Shown here: positions 10,222 to 21,300 of the stretch, in pieces
How positions within the stretch are numbered: the first letter of the stretch is position 1
Layout: each line of letters starts with the position of its first letter
Origin: Fuerstiella sp.
GTDB taxonomy: Bacteria > Planctomycetota > Planctomycetia > Planctomycetales > Planctomycetaceae
DNA: 64,000 bases
NCBI GenBank assembly: GCA_029245955.1
Contig: JAQWOH010000040.1
Coordinates: 124,001 to 188,000 of the forward strand
Reading direction: 5' to 3'
Notes under the pieces: generated by a model
What the model was told of the DNA's origin: nothing
Database searches by the model: none
What the model saw: the letters and a program-made list of their open reading frames with translations, nothing else
Program-made: the position numbers and the translations under genes

Positions 10222-11604
10222 CTAAGCAAGCACTTCGTGGATTGGAGAACCAATCACAAGTGAATGCGGACGCCCCAGTACATCGTGAAGGACCGTGTCA
10301 GACGGTACGCCCAGAAGATGATACAGCGTTGCCGCAAAATCCTGAGGACCGTGGGGAAAAGACGCCGGGTACGCCGCAGAATCATCAGACGTCCCATGAA
10401 CGCTGCCTGGTTGAATTCCTGCTCCACACAGCGCGAGCGAATACACCCACGGCCAGTGATCGCGTCCGGCGTTCTTGTTGATGGCGGGCGTGCGACCGAA
10501 TTCCGCGTTCACAACCACCAGAGTATCGTCCAGCAGACCACGCTGATCCAGATCGTTGATCAGCGCCGTAAAGGCCACATCCAGAGTCGGGGCCAGGGAC
10601 GTTTTCATCTTACTGAAGTTCTTGCTGTGGGTATCCCACGACCCCGATGGCGTGTGGCAATAACTCACGTTGACCATAGAAACACCGGATTCCACAAGTC
10701 GGCGAGCCAGCAGACAGCGCTGTCCGAATTCTGTGCGGCCGTAACGGTCACGCGTTGCCACTGGCTCCGAGGCAAGATTGAATGCGCGTCGCGTTCGGTC
10801 AGAAGTGAGCAGATCAAAGGCCCGTTGATAAAACGTGTTCAATTTTCCAGTAGAAGCCACTCCGTGCAGTCGTTGCCGTTCCCCGTCAAATTCTCGCAGC
10901 AAATCACGACGAGACTGCAGCCGAATCGGATTGAGTTCGTCCGCCGGACGAACTGATTCAACAGACACGTCATCCCCCAGCAGCGACTGGTCAACTGCGA
11001 AACTGGAGTTTCCAGCGCCCAGAAACCCCGGCAATTGACCGTGCAACACAGTCCCGTTGCTGCGCCGCATCAACGGACCCACTCGAACCCACGACGGCAG
11101 AGTCTGACTGTTCCTCTGCAAATGATCGAGCACAGCACCGAAGGGAGGAAAGTCTGTATCGGAAGGAGGAAAGTCACCGCGTGTACTGACGGCAGCGGGA
11201 TGACGGTGTCCGGTATTTGCCGGCAGACTGGCCTGGACATGATTGGGATTGTCGTGCGTCATCGATCGAATCACGGCCAGCTTGTCGGCAATTTGCGCCG
11301 TCCCCGGCAGCAGCTCAGAAAAGGAGGCACCAGGCACGCTGGTGGATATCGCTCCAAATTCGCCCCGCACGGCCGACGGGCCATTGGGTTTCGGATCAAA
11401 TGTTTCCTGCTGCGGATGCCCGCCGTGCAGGTACAGCATGATTACACGCTGCGCGCGACCGAACGTATCGTCCACAGTGAGTCGTTTTTCAACGCGGGCT
11501 TCCAGCAACTGAGGCAGCCCCAGGCCCAGGCCGGAGACTCCACCCAGCCGCAGAACATCGCGGCGAGAGGCAAAGTCTCGTTGTTGAAACGTTTTGCGAG
11601 TCAT
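10222..11604 (-). CDS. DUF1501 domain protein, Tat-type signal
   Basis: 460 residues from ATG 11604 (a GTG one codon upstream is the alternative). The N-terminus has SRRDVLRLGGVSGLGLGLP, a twin-arginine signal. The mature part matches the DUF1501 gene at 2349 closely in motif order: VIMLYLHGGHPQQETFDPKP, a PSAVRGEFGAISTSVPGASFSELLP segment, then VVVNAEFGRTPAIN and GRDHW. These two belong to one subfamily. Again no DUF1549/DUF1553 partner is adjacent; the next gene on the strand is an FKBP lipoprotein 143 bases upstream. Function is unproven for the family. Confidence 0.87.
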   Translation of the reverse strand: MTRKTFQQRDFASRRDVLRLGGVSGLGLGLPQLLEARVEKRLTVDDTFGRAQRVIMLYLHGGHPQQETFDPKPNGPSAVRGEFGAISTSVPGASFSELLPGTAQIADKLAVIRSMTHDNPNHVQASLPANTGHRHPAAVSTRGDFPPSDTDFPPFGAVLDHLQRNSQTLPSWVRVGPLMRRSNGTVLHGQLPGFLGAGNSSFAVDQSLLGDDVSVESVRPADELNPIRLQSRRDLLREFDGERQRLHGVASTGKLNTFYQRAFDLLTSDRTRRAFNLASEPVATRDRYGRTEFGQRCLLARRLVESGVSMVNVSYCHTPSGSWDTHSKNFSKMKTSLAPTLDVAFTALINDLDQRGLLDDTLVVVNAEFGRTPAINKNAGRDHWPWVYSLALCGAGIQPGSVHGTSDDSAAYPASFPHGPQDFAATLYHLLGVPSDTVLHDVLGRPHSLVIGSPIHEVLA

Positions 11605-11747
11605 CACACGTCATTACGCTTTGAAAACATCAGCGCCCAGGACAGACAGATGCACGATCGCAAAGTGTAACCGTAACACGACACAGGAAGCCAGTGTGAG
11701 CCGTATCCGTCCAGGGGTTGATTGGCGATTCTGCGTGAGGATCAGAT

Positions 11748-12308
11748 TCAGTCGACTTTCAACAGTTCGACGATAAAGTGCAGCGTAGCATTGGGTGGCA
11801 CGGATCCTCCCGACCCTTTGGCTCCGTAACCCAGTCGAGCTGGAACCCACAGTTCAATCATGCCGCCAACTCCGACCAGTTGCATACCTTCGGTCCATCC
11901 GGCAATCACTCCGTTCAGCGGAAAGGAGATCGGTTCGCCGCGGTCGTAGGAGCTGTCGAATTCCTTGCCGCTGTCCAGCCAGCCACGATAATGAACAGAG
12001 ACTGAATTTCCAGCGGTCGGTTTTGCGCCATCTGCCCTTCGCAGAATCCGGTATCGCAGGCCGGAGTCTGTCAACTGAAAGTCCTGATCTGCGTCACCGT
12101 CGACCGGGCCGCAATCGTACTGAAGCGACTTCAGATCCAGAAACGTCGTCGCCTTCGTTCTGCTGAACGACGCCTGCTGAACATCACGTTCTTTTGAGTA
12201 GTCCGCTCGCGTGAGAGACGAATCCGGTGTTGTCTGCGTTCCCGCGCAACCAACGAAAGTACATAACACAGCAATGATCATTGCCAGAGAAGAAGAGGGT
12301 ACTTCCAT
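11748..12308 (-). CDS. FKBP-type peptidyl-prolyl cis-trans isomerase lipoprotein
   Basis: 186 residues. The N-terminus is a lipoprotein signal with lipobox FVGC (Cys21), so the enzyme should be anchored in a membrane facing the periplasm. Residues about 95-186 are a complete FKBP domain: SVHYRGWLDSGKEFDSSYDRG, PISFPLNGVIAGWTEGMQ, ELWVPARLGYG, and the closing PPNATLHFIVELLKV. The active-site Tyr, Asp, Phe, Val-Ile, Trp and Tyr residues of the family are all present. It probably catalyses proline isomerisation during folding of exported proteins. The linker (residues 22-90) is polar and without a known domain. Confidence 0.9.
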   Translation of the reverse strand: MEVPSSSLAMIIAVLCTFVGCAGTQTTPDSSLTRADYSKERDVQQASFSRTKATTFLDLKSLQYDCGPVDGDADQDFQLTDSGLRYRILRRADGAKPTAGNSVSVHYRGWLDSGKEFDSSYDRGEPISFPLNGVIAGWTEGMQLVGVGGMIELWVPARLGYGAKGSGGSVPPNATLHFIVELLKVD

Positions 12309-12563
12309 GGGGCGATTCCGTTCGCAGAAGAGCTTTGTATATCCTGGTAAGAGGTGTTCAGACCGGAAAGATTATAGCAGGCCACACAAAAGACCGGAAC
12401 CGCCGTTCAACAGCACCAGCGCCCCGGCGCCCCATACTGCCTCCACTGCCGGAACTCGCCAAACCACAAATTCAGGCCAATGAGAAACAATGAAAGACTT
12501 CGGTCCGAGTGCAGCACGTCAACTGACGCGTCCGAGCGTGGGTCTGGACGTGTTTGTCAAAGG

Positions 12564-14000
12564 TTAATTTGACTGTTTACTGCTTACCTTCTTCCGCTTC
12601 TTTGACTTCTGTTTGCCGTACCCGGCCTTCCGAGTATGCGCGATCGCCTCGGTTTCGTGGCCTTTATCTCCCTGGGATGTCATCCAGCGATCCAGTTGCG
12701 CGGCAAGTTCCGCATGCAGCGTGGCATATTTCGGATCGTCAATCAGGTTCTGCAGACAGTGGGGGTCGTTCACGACGTCGTACAGCTCCTCCGCTGCTCG
12801 ATGCTGGTATTTTCGGGTCATGGCCTGAGCGTGTTTGTCGCCCGTCTGGGCCATCTTTTCCCATGAAGTCCAGTAGTCGGCACGATCACCACCAACACGA
12901 GTCACGGCATTTGTAAACTTCACATCCGGATGCAAATTGCGGATGTAGCGGTGCGTTTTTGTACCGCAGGAACGAATACCGAATGTTTCTGACCCGTTGA
13001 TAATGCCGCGCGTTGTGTGCAGGCCGAATGTGTAAGTCTTATGTTCCGCCTGCTGCCCCAACAACACAGGCAGAAAGGACTTCCCGTCCATCGTTGTCGG
13101 AATCGGCAGACCGGCCGCATCCAGAAATGTCGGTGCGACATCGCAGTACTCAACCAGCGCGCCTGTTCCTGACGCGGGTTTCACCTTACCAGGCCAGCGG
13201 GCGATCAGACCGGACGTCAGGCCCAGCTCAAAGCACGTCCATTTGGCAAATGGAAAAGCAGACCCCTGTTCTGACACGGCCATCACCAGTGTGTTATCGG
13301 CCACGCCGTGTTTGTCCAGCATCTTCAGCAGCGCCCCGCACTGAGCGTCATAGAAGGTAATCTCGGCCAGATATTTTGAATACTGAGTTCTGGTCTTCGG
13401 GGTGTCAACCCACGACGGCGGCAAGACGAGCGAGTCCGGCGGATAGGCAGCCGCGTTGCCTTTGTTGTATGGCGAGTGCGGTTCGTTTGAACATGCGAAA
13501 ATACAGAACGGTGTGTCGGCCGCTTTCGATTCTGTGATCAGTTTCCCGATCGTCGGATAGGGATTCGCTTTGAAAGGATCCGCCGACTTGAATTCCCCGT
13601 CGTATTCGAACGGAAATGACTCCCTTGGAGAAATATGTGTTTTGCCGGACAGTGCCACTCGATAATCAGCGTCCTGCAGGTAATGAGCAATTGACTTGGT
13701 CCCCGGATAGACGCACGTATGATTCGGCCACGCTCCGGATTTTACGGGGTAGATGCCCGTGTAGATGTTGTGTCGTGTGGGCGAACACATTGGTGCCGTC
13801 TGGAAGCACCGCGAAAACTGCAGTCCTTCCGTCGCAAGACGGTTCAGGTTGGGCGTCTTTGCCTGGCCGCCGTACACCTCCATATCCAGGTAGGTGCAAT
13901 CGTCGGCAATCATGAAGACCAGATTCGGCCGATCAACGGCGATTATTGACGTGGCACAGACGGTCACGAGGAAAATGGCAGACAGACAATTCTTGAACAT
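12564..14000 (-). CDS. Sulfatase (heparan N-sulfatase-like)
   Basis: 478 residues from ATG 14000, directly before a signal peptide (CLSAIFLVTVCATSIIAV); a longer in-frame start at 14081 only adds a Cys-rich tail. The first metal-binding strand is NLVFMIADDCTYLDMEVYGG. The formylglycine motif is C-S-P-T-R with Cys72, followed by HNIYTG. Other type I sulfatase features are SGKTHIS, SNEPHSPYN and a TWTCFELGLTSGLIARWPGK region. Such enzymes hydrolyse sulfate esters or N-sulfates of glycans in the periplasm and require formylglycine maturation. The Lys/Arg-rich C-terminus (KQKSKKRKK) is unusual for an exported protein. The gene has no close partner. Confidence 0.9.
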   Translation of the reverse strand: MFKNCLSAIFLVTVCATSIIAVDRPNLVFMIADDCTYLDMEVYGGQAKTPNLNRLATEGLQFSRCFQTAPMCSPTRHNIYTGIYPVKSGAWPNHTCVYPGTKSIAHYLQDADYRVALSGKTHISPRESFPFEYDGEFKSADPFKANPYPTIGKLITESKAADTPFCIFACSNEPHSPYNKGNAAAYPPDSLVLPPSWVDTPKTRTQYSKYLAEITFYDAQCGALLKMLDKHGVADNTLVMAVSEQGSAFPFAKWTCFELGLTSGLIARWPGKVKPASGTGALVEYCDVAPTFLDAAGLPIPTTMDGKSFLPVLLGQQAEHKTYTFGLHTTRGIINGSETFGIRSCGTKTHRYIRNLHPDVKFTNAVTRVGGDRADYWTSWEKMAQTGDKHAQAMTRKYQHRAAEELYDVVNDPHCLQNLIDDPKYATLHAELAAQLDRWMTSQGDKGHETEAIAHTRKAGYGKQKSKKRKKVSSKQSN

Positions 14001-14652
14001 TGTGGTACACAGTCCGGGACAGAAAGAAAAAACAGCCGTTAATCGACAGCAGGCTATTGGCACTAACATAACGTCAAACACAGATTATTCACGAGTGAAA
14101 CCTGTATCTTCGTGCAAACTGTGGGCAGATCCGGTCTGGGCGGTGGCCTTCCATGAGGGCTGCCGACGCTCACTTATCTTCGCATCGAACCCAGTCCACC
14201 CGACTCCAATCTTCTGATCCAGATGCAAGCTGAGCTGTACGGCATGGGGCTGCAGATGGCAGATATTACAGACGTGCACTTCGGCCCGTAAGAACGGCAG
14301 CAAGTCAAATTCCGTGACGCGGCAAGCTGGCTTTCCGCTTCATCTGCAGTCACCTGCCGGGCTTTGTCCGCACAATGCCTCAGTCAGGATAGCAGCTGCC
14401 CCGACACGTAAAGAACAATGCATGAAAACAACCTGACAATATTTCAGGTGGATCACGAGGCCGCTTCACTGCTGTTCCACATATTGTTCAACGCAATTAT
14501 TCAATGTGTTCAGTGCCGCGATGAACTGACTTGCTGTCGCTTGTCTGTAAATCTTCGGCAAGGCTGTTAGTCCTGTTTGCGACATACAGTGGAATCGACT
14601 GATTGAAGGTTCCGTCCTGCCCGCATGACGTCCCAGTCACCGAGGTCCAAAA
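14001..14652. other. Intergenic region with a TGA-broken minus-strand frame
   Basis: About 650 bases. On the minus strand a frame starting at an ATG near 14421 (MHCSLRVGAAAILTEA) meets a TGA and then runs on to 14085, including a CNICH (CxxCH) motif. Codon use is unremarkable and no SECIS-like hairpin was found after this TGA, so I do not call a gene. It may be a decayed small exported protein. Confidence 0.3.
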
Positions 14653-17600
14653 CTACTCGGTTTCCGGAACGGGTGGCTCAGCTTCGGAAAGGGCCTGAAT
14701 GAGCTCCTCCATGACGGCAGTCCCGTCTTCTTCATCAGCTTCCAGAGGCCAGTACGCATCGTGCTGATCGACGATCCGCAGGTGGCCCTGATGAAGATAG
14801 CTGAGCATCCGGATCAGCTTGACATCGCGGTAACGCAATACAATATAGCCGTCTTCCAGGTGGATATTTTCGATCTTCCAGCCAAGTGCTCGCAGGTTAA
14901 GTTCCCGTAGGCGCAACATGCGTTTGGCGGGCGTGGGGACGGGGCCAAAACGGTCACGGAGCTCTTCTTCCAGTTCTGCAAGATTCGCCAGTGAATTGGC
15001 CTGCGACAGTCGGCGATAGACTTCGATCTTGAGCTTCTGTTCCGGGATGTAGCGGTCGGGGATAAAGGCCGAGACCGGTAACTCCATGCGTACGTGTGTC
15101 TGATATCTTAACGGCTGCTTCTTCAGGGTGCGGACCGAATTCTCCAGCAACTGGCAATACAATTCGTACCCAACGGCGGCGATGTTGCCACTTTGTTCTG
15201 TACCCAGAATGTTGCCTGCTCCACGGATTTCAAGGTCTCGCATGGCAATGCGAAAACCGGCCCCCAGTTCACTGTACTCTTCGATGGCTTTCAGACGGCG
15301 AGTGGCCTTGGTCGTCACCACCTTGCCTTCCTCCAGCATCAGATAACAATAAGCGCGGTGACGATCCCGGCCGACTCGCCCGCGCAGCTGATGCAGATCT
15401 GCGAGTCCGTAAATGTCGGCCTGATGAATGATCATGGTGTTGGCATTGGGAATGTCCAGCCCGCTTTCAATGATCGTCGTGGCCAGCAGAATGTCGGCTT
15501 TTCCGGTAACGAACTCCAACATTGCCATTTCGAGTTCATCCGGTGTCATCTGACCATGAGCAATCGTAAGCGACGCTTCCGGTACGATCTGGCGTATGCG
15601 ATCGGCGATGAGCTGAATGTCATGAACGCGGTTGTGAACAAAGTAGACCTGTCCGCCGCGGTTGAGTTCCCGAATAGTAGCGCTACGGATGAGCGCTTCG
15701 TCAAATCGTCCGACGCGCGTCTCGATGGGCATGCGGTCCCGTGGCGGCGTGGTCAGGCTGCTGATGTCACGAATCCCCAGCAACGACATATGCAGAGTTC
15801 GCGGAATCGGCGTGGCAGTCAGAGTCAGGATGTCGACTTCCAGTCGCAGGTGTTTCAGGCGTTCTTTGACTTTGACGCCGAATTTCTGCTCCTCGTCGAT
15901 GACCAGCAATCCGAGATCCTTGAAGTGAACATCTTTGGAAACCAGCCGGTGAGTGCCAACGACGATGTCAATTTCGCCCTGGCCCAGTTTTTCGATGATC
16001 TTCTTCTGCTCACTGGCAGAACGAAATCGTGACAGCATTTCGACAGTGACCGGGAACTCAGCAGTGCGTTCCGTGAACGTGCGAAAGTGCTGTTCTGCCA
16101 GAACGGTCGTCGGAACCAATACAGCAACCTGTCGGCCGTTATCGACAGCTTTAAAAACCGCTCGCATCGCAACTTCTGTCTTGCCAAAGCCAACGTCACC
16201 ACAGATCAGCCGGTCCATCGGCCGGGTTCGTTCCATATCCTCCTTGAAGTCCACGATCGCAGTGACCTGATCAACCGTTTCGGTGAACGGAAAGACCTGC
16301 TCAAATTCCTGCTGCAGTTGCGAGTCGGTCTGGCATTCCAGGCCGGGTTTGGAATTGCGTTCCGCCTGCAGCTTCAGCATATCGGCGGCCATGTCCGTGA
16401 CAGCTTCGGCTACCTTGCCCTTTTTCTTCTCCCATGACGCGCCGCCGAATTTCGAAAGTTCCGGCATTGATTTGGCCGGTCCAATATATTTCTGCACAAG
16501 GTGAATAAGGGCGGCAGGTACATAGACGATCAGACTGTCACGAAACTCCAGCAGCAGGTGCTCCTCTTGTTCGCCGTCTTTGTCCATCAGGGCCATACCG
16601 CGATACCTGGCGATACCCTGAGTTACGTGAACGACAAGATCGCCGTCCTTCAGGTCCAGAAAATTATCGATAGCGCGGGAATCAGCTGATCGACGGCGCG
16701 ACTTGACATTCCGGGCCTGCGAACGCGAGAACAGTTCGTTATCGCTGATAACCGTCAGACCACGCTCAACAAAACGAAAACCTTTGTTGACGCGGCCCAC
16801 ACACAGTGAAATCCGGTCAGACATACGCTGGTCAGCGGCAACGTCTGACTCAGCAATCAACTCGGCAAGTCGCTGCCGTTCGCCTTCATTGTGACATGAC
16901 AAAATGACTCGATCACCCGGACCCAGCGAATCTGCCAGATCCTCAAGTGCGTCTCGACCGGTGCTGGTAAACCGTTCGACGGCTTCAACCGTAAGGTGGC
17001 ACGACGTCTCGTAGCTGTCTGCACCAAGTGCATCAATCGTGACAGACGGAAATTCCGTCAGCCTGGCTATCGTAGCATTGACACTGAACATGCCGATCGG
17101 ATTCGCCAGTCGCTGCAGGTACATCTTGCCTTCGCTGACAGCCTGCGCCATGTCGTTAAGAACAACGATGGTGTCTGTCGGAATGGAATCCAGCAACGAT
17201 TCAGTGGCGGACGCAATGGCATTGTGAGGACGCAGACTGTCCCCGGGCTGAGGCTTGTCGTGTGGCTTTACCGGCTTGGTGGCAGTAACGGCAACGGCGT
17301 TCAGATCTTCAAGTCGCCGCTGCGTCTCCACATCAAAGCTGCGAATCGATTCAACTTCGTCACCAAACAATTCGATCCGAATCGGGTCCGGTTCGGTCGG
17401 GGGAAAGATGTCCAGCACACCTCCGTGGACACAAAATTCGCCGGCCAGTTCGACGGCGGTCACACGGTCAAAACGGCGTTCTATCAGCCAGTCCAGCAGC
17501 GGTTCCAGCGACAATTCGTCGCCCACAGCAATGCGGCGGGTCGCCTCTTCAATATCACTGCGGCTCGGAACCGGCTGCAGCAGAGCAGGCAGGCAGGTAA

Positions 17601-18144
17601 CAACAATGGACGGCCCATTTGCTTTCTTAACTGATGATCCCGGACGGCCCGCAATCTCATCTGCGGTAACGGCCTCAACGACGGGTCGACTTGTGTCCGC
17701 AGAGAAGCGCCAGGGCTCCGCTATTGCTGAGGAATCCTGTTCCCGCGTTTCTTCTACTGCAGGACGATGGGCATCTGCATTCAGATATCGGACGGCACCG
17801 AGTCGAGCGGCGAAGACACTGTCCGTTACATCATGTTCTTCCGGCAAAGTCTCCCAGGCCGGAAACTGACGAATTTTTGTGCCGACGGGAACAAACTCAG
17901 CCAGCTGATCAAAGAACTCGTCGATGTCGCGAATTCCCGGCAGTACAACCAGCAGCGTGTGGCCGGGGCTTCCGGCAGAAAGCGCGGCCACACTCAGCGC
18001 GCAGGACGAGCCCCATGCTCCATCGATCGCTCCGCTGTTTCCGGAATGCAGTGCATTCAGAACGTCAGCAAATCCAGGTGCGGATCCAATCAACGCAGTC
18101 AGTTCAGCAAGTGAGGTTGGAACCTGCTGAGTAACACTGGTCAT
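14653..18144 (-). CDS. mfd: Transcription-repair coupling factor
   Basis: 1163 residues, full length for Mfd. It displaces RNA polymerase stalled at DNA lesions and recruits UvrA in the cytoplasm. The N-terminal UvrB-like domain is visible (PAWETLPEEHDVTDS near residue 95, FCVHGGVLDIFPP near 235). The RNA-polymerase-interacting/CarD-like domain follows (GDLVVHVTQGIARYRGM, near 495-515). The helicase motifs are complete: Walker A GDVGFGKTE (about 648-656), DEEQ box (about 747), TATPIPRTLHMSL, and motif VI QLRGRVGRDRHRAYCYL (about 917-933). A TRCF C-terminal domain closes the protein. The start at 18144 begins a typical N-terminus. It sits alone; the C-terminal acidic tail is short. Confidence 0.97.
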   Translation of the reverse strand: MTSVTQQVPTSLAELTALIGSAPGFADVLNALHSGNSGAIDGAWGSSCALSVAALSAGSPGHTLLVVLPGIRDIDEFFDQLAEFVPVGTKIRQFPAWETLPEEHDVTDSVFAARLGAVRYLNADAHRPAVEETREQDSSAIAEPWRFSADTSRPVVEAVTADEIAGRPGSSVKKANGPSIVVTCLPALLQPVPSRSDIEEATRRIAVGDELSLEPLLDWLIERRFDRVTAVELAGEFCVHGGVLDIFPPTEPDPIRIELFGDEVESIRSFDVETQRRLEDLNAVAVTATKPVKPHDKPQPGDSLRPHNAIASATESLLDSIPTDTIVVLNDMAQAVSEGKMYLQRLANPIGMFSVNATIARLTEFPSVTIDALGADSYETSCHLTVEAVERFTSTGRDALEDLADSLGPGDRVILSCHNEGERQRLAELIAESDVAADQRMSDRISLCVGRVNKGFRFVERGLTVISDNELFSRSQARNVKSRRRSADSRAIDNFLDLKDGDLVVHVTQGIARYRGMALMDKDGEQEEHLLLEFRDSLIVYVPAALIHLVQKYIGPAKSMPELSKFGGASWEKKKGKVAEAVTDMAADMLKLQAERNSKPGLECQTDSQLQQEFEQVFPFTETVDQVTAIVDFKEDMERTRPMDRLICGDVGFGKTEVAMRAVFKAVDNGRQVAVLVPTTVLAEQHFRTFTERTAEFPVTVEMLSRFRSASEQKKIIEKLGQGEIDIVVGTHRLVSKDVHFKDLGLLVIDEEQKFGVKVKERLKHLRLEVDILTLTATPIPRTLHMSLLGIRDISSLTTPPRDRMPIETRVGRFDEALIRSATIRELNRGGQVYFVHNRVHDIQLIADRIRQIVPEASLTIAHGQMTPDELEMAMLEFVTGKADILLATTIIESGLDIPNANTMIIHQADIYGLADLHQLRGRVGRDRHRAYCYLMLEEGKVVTTKATRRLKAIEEYSELGAGFRIAMRDLEIRGAGNILGTEQSGNIAAVGYELYCQLLENSVRTLKKQPLRYQTHVRMELPVSAFIPDRYIPEQKLKIEVYRRLSQANSLANLAELEEELRDRFGPVPTPAKRMLRLRELNLRALGWKIENIHLEDGYIVLRYRDVKLIRMLSYLHQGHLRIVDQHDAYWPLEADEEDGTAVMEELIQALSEAEPPVPETE

Positions 18145-18381
18145 TGTGACCAGATTGTAGGGACTGGCGGGCGATCTGGAAACGCCGGCCGCTTTCCGGC
18201 AGAAAACGAGGGCGCAGGTGCCGGACTCCCGGTATACGGGTATCAGGACGGTCCGTGCGGTAGACCCGTTAACCGAACTGGTAGCCCGTCGTCGGCAGTT
18301 CCGTCAGCAGGAATCTATCTCCGTGCAGCGAACAGATCTGACACTCTGGCAGCATTTGACTCAGCAGCAGGCCACCGACGA

Positions 18382-21300
18382 TTAAGGCACCAGTGCACCG
18401 TTAACAAGAATCTGACCGCTGACGTTGCCATTGAACTGCACCACTCGCTGAATGTTGCCGAACGTGATCAGTTCGATCACGTTATTCTGAGGCCCGAAGA
18501 TGCTGTACGCCCCACTGGCACTGCGAAAGAAGATACCTTCTTCAAGAGTCGTGTTGGGGCTACCGAATGCATTAACGATGTCTGACAGCTGGATCAGGTT
18601 GTTGCTGATCTGAAACGAGGCTGGTTCGATAAGGCGGTCAACAAAGATGCCGCGACCGGAATCTGCCAGAAACCGCATTCTATTGTTCACAATATCCATG
18701 ACTGCGTCGGACCCGAGGTTGAATTCCATTCCGTTACTGTCCAGTCCGCCAAAGATCATATCGTTGCTGTCGATCACCTGTTCTGACGGCCCGGCAGTAA
18801 ACGTGCGAATACCAATGGCTCCGGCGTGATCGCTGTTCATAATTCTGTTACCGACGATCACCTCCTGCAGCAGGTCGGTCGAAGAATTCATGTCTGTGAA
18901 CATAGCAATCTGAAACCCGGTGGCAGTGGCCGGATTGGCAAGCACAAGTTCGAAATCGTTGTCCTCAAGGTTAACCAGGGCAGGTCCGTTCCACGTAATT
19001 CCAAACGCGTATTCGTTGGGATCGCTGGCAGGAAAGAATTCAGCATTGTCATTAACCGTAAACAGATTGCCTTCCACGTTTACGCCAATGTGAGCACCGA
19101 TCGCCGTGACGGTATTTTCGATTCGGATAATGTCATCCGTGTTGTCGGTGAATTGAGTACGTTCAATGTTGACCGTATACGGATTATCGAATTGAGAGTA
19201 TCGTGTGGTCGTGTCATCATTGGGACGTTCCGTATAAACGAGCAGAATTGTTTCATTGTCGGGGCCCGCCGGATTCTGCACGGCACCGTTGTTGTCAAAC
19301 AGAGAGTCTCGGATATCGAGTTCCGTCAGATTGGTCGTGGTAACACCGAGAGTGTCGGAATCAAACATATTGACACCAAACAGCTGCAGGAACTGATCGT
19401 CCAGCACATTGAGAGTACCTCCAACGTCCAGAGTATTCACGACACGAACTCCAATGTCATTGTCACGAAATTCCATGCCACGCAAACTGACCTGACCCGC
19501 GTTTTCCAGCAAAGCCCCTTCCGCAGTTGCGGCCAGAATCTGGCCACCCGGACTTGCAGTCGTCGTCGTGGAATCGCCACGGACAGTAAACGTTTTTGCT
19601 ACAATTGTATGGTTGTTCAGGTCTTTATTCGTATCCATCAGGTGAATACCGAATCGCGGCGAATTGATGCTCGTAACCGTTTCCAGATCGATGTCGATAC
19701 CGGAGTTAATGATCTCTACCGCTGCTTCATCGGTTACGTCAATCGTCCCTGAATTCGTGCGAATGAGTGTATTGTTGTTCCCAAACAGGCCCACACCGCC
19801 GCCCGTGGCAAGAATCCCCAGGGTATCAACGGTCACGGTCCCCGGACCGTTCGCCCCGGCAATGTTGTTCGCAATATTTACACCCGTATCAGCAGTTGTG
19901 GTATTAACCTGCAGCAGGTCAAACTGAATGGCTGCCTGGGAATCTTGAATATCCACCAGCGGAACGCCCGGATTTGTGGTCTTGAGTATGTTTGTGTTGG
20001 TCCTGAATCCGAGGACACCATCTGTGTTCTGAATACTGAGCCCCTGCAGCAGGGACTCTACCACTGTGGCACCACCAGAAGTTGCCGTACCGAAAATCAC
20101 GTCTGAACTGTCGTCAACAATGGCAATACCTTCAGCACCGACAGATGTGATATTCGTCTGCCCCGATGCCGTAAAGCTGCTCCCTTCCGCGTTGCTGACA
20201 AGTTCAATCCCGCGTCCTCCGGAGAACGTTGCGGGGGCCGTCGGTGTCGCAAAGATCGTGACATCACCGCTGAAGTTAACAATCCCTGTAGGCAGCGAGT
20301 TACTGACACTGATGAAGGGTGCAGTACTTCCTGCCGCTGCCTGTCCGATGGTCAGGTCTCGGGCAAAACTGAAGACACCTTCCAGGTTATCGATGTCGAT
20401 ACCGCCGCCCTGAGGCGACACGATGTCAAGGTTTTCAAAATTGACTCGACCTGTCGCCTGCAGCCCATCAATGAATACTGATGCGTTGGTTGCATTGGTG
20501 ATCGCTGTGGCGTCCCGAAGTGTATCGCGGAAGAAGTTGATCCCGGAACTGTTAAGAACGGAGATACCGGTTGACGTGCTGTCTACGATGAGTGCATTGT
20601 CCAGCGTGGTATTGCCCGCACTGTTCTGAATCAGAATCCCGGCTCCACCCGTGTCGTCGATCGTACTCCCGGTCATATTGATCGTTCCGCCCGTTGTGTT
20701 CTCAATCAGCACGGCGGCGTTGGACGAATTGATGATGCGGCCGAATGAAGGATCGACGCCGGTACTCGTAGTCACAAACCCAATATCCGGATTGCCTCCG
20801 TCAACATGAAATGCTGGTCCTGCAGCGCCCTCAATCGCCGTGTTCGTGATTGTGACTGAATTCAACGTGTTCTGCAGCAGAATCCCTGTACCCGTCGCAT
20901 TGGAAATCAAGGTATCCCGCACCGCCACATCTGAAACCGTATCAGCAAGAACACCGTGTCCGGCGGAAGCATCCAGAATAAATCCGCCGAGTATGCTGCG
21001 GTTGCCAAGCGTCACCGCGGGCCCGGTAGAATTGGAGATCGTCGGACGAACTAAACTGGGATTAGCCAGAAATGTCGGGGAATCCGGCAGAACAAATGCC
21101 GGAAGGTTCTCAAGTGCCACAACGTTGATGACGTTGCGACCACCATTCGCTTCGGTGATGAGACCTTCGCCGAACAGATTCTGGTCATCCGACAGGACGA
21201 CCAGATTGTCCGGCACAGAGCCGAACGTGCTTCCTGCGTGTGCAAACACGATGTCCGCACCGGGCACTCCGAGACCGGCAGACAGTGACTGCAGCGGATC

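Noticed and set aside
10264..10956. 230-residue plus-strand frame
   Set aside because: Antisense shadow inside a DUF1501 gene; strongly Arg-rich.
15193..16032. 279-residue plus-strand frame
   Set aside because: Antisense shadow inside mfd, whose motifs are complete.
18826..19752. 308-residue plus-strand frame
   Set aside because: Lies antisense within the autotransporter gene; composition mirrors the repeat codons of the real gene and there is no domain motif.
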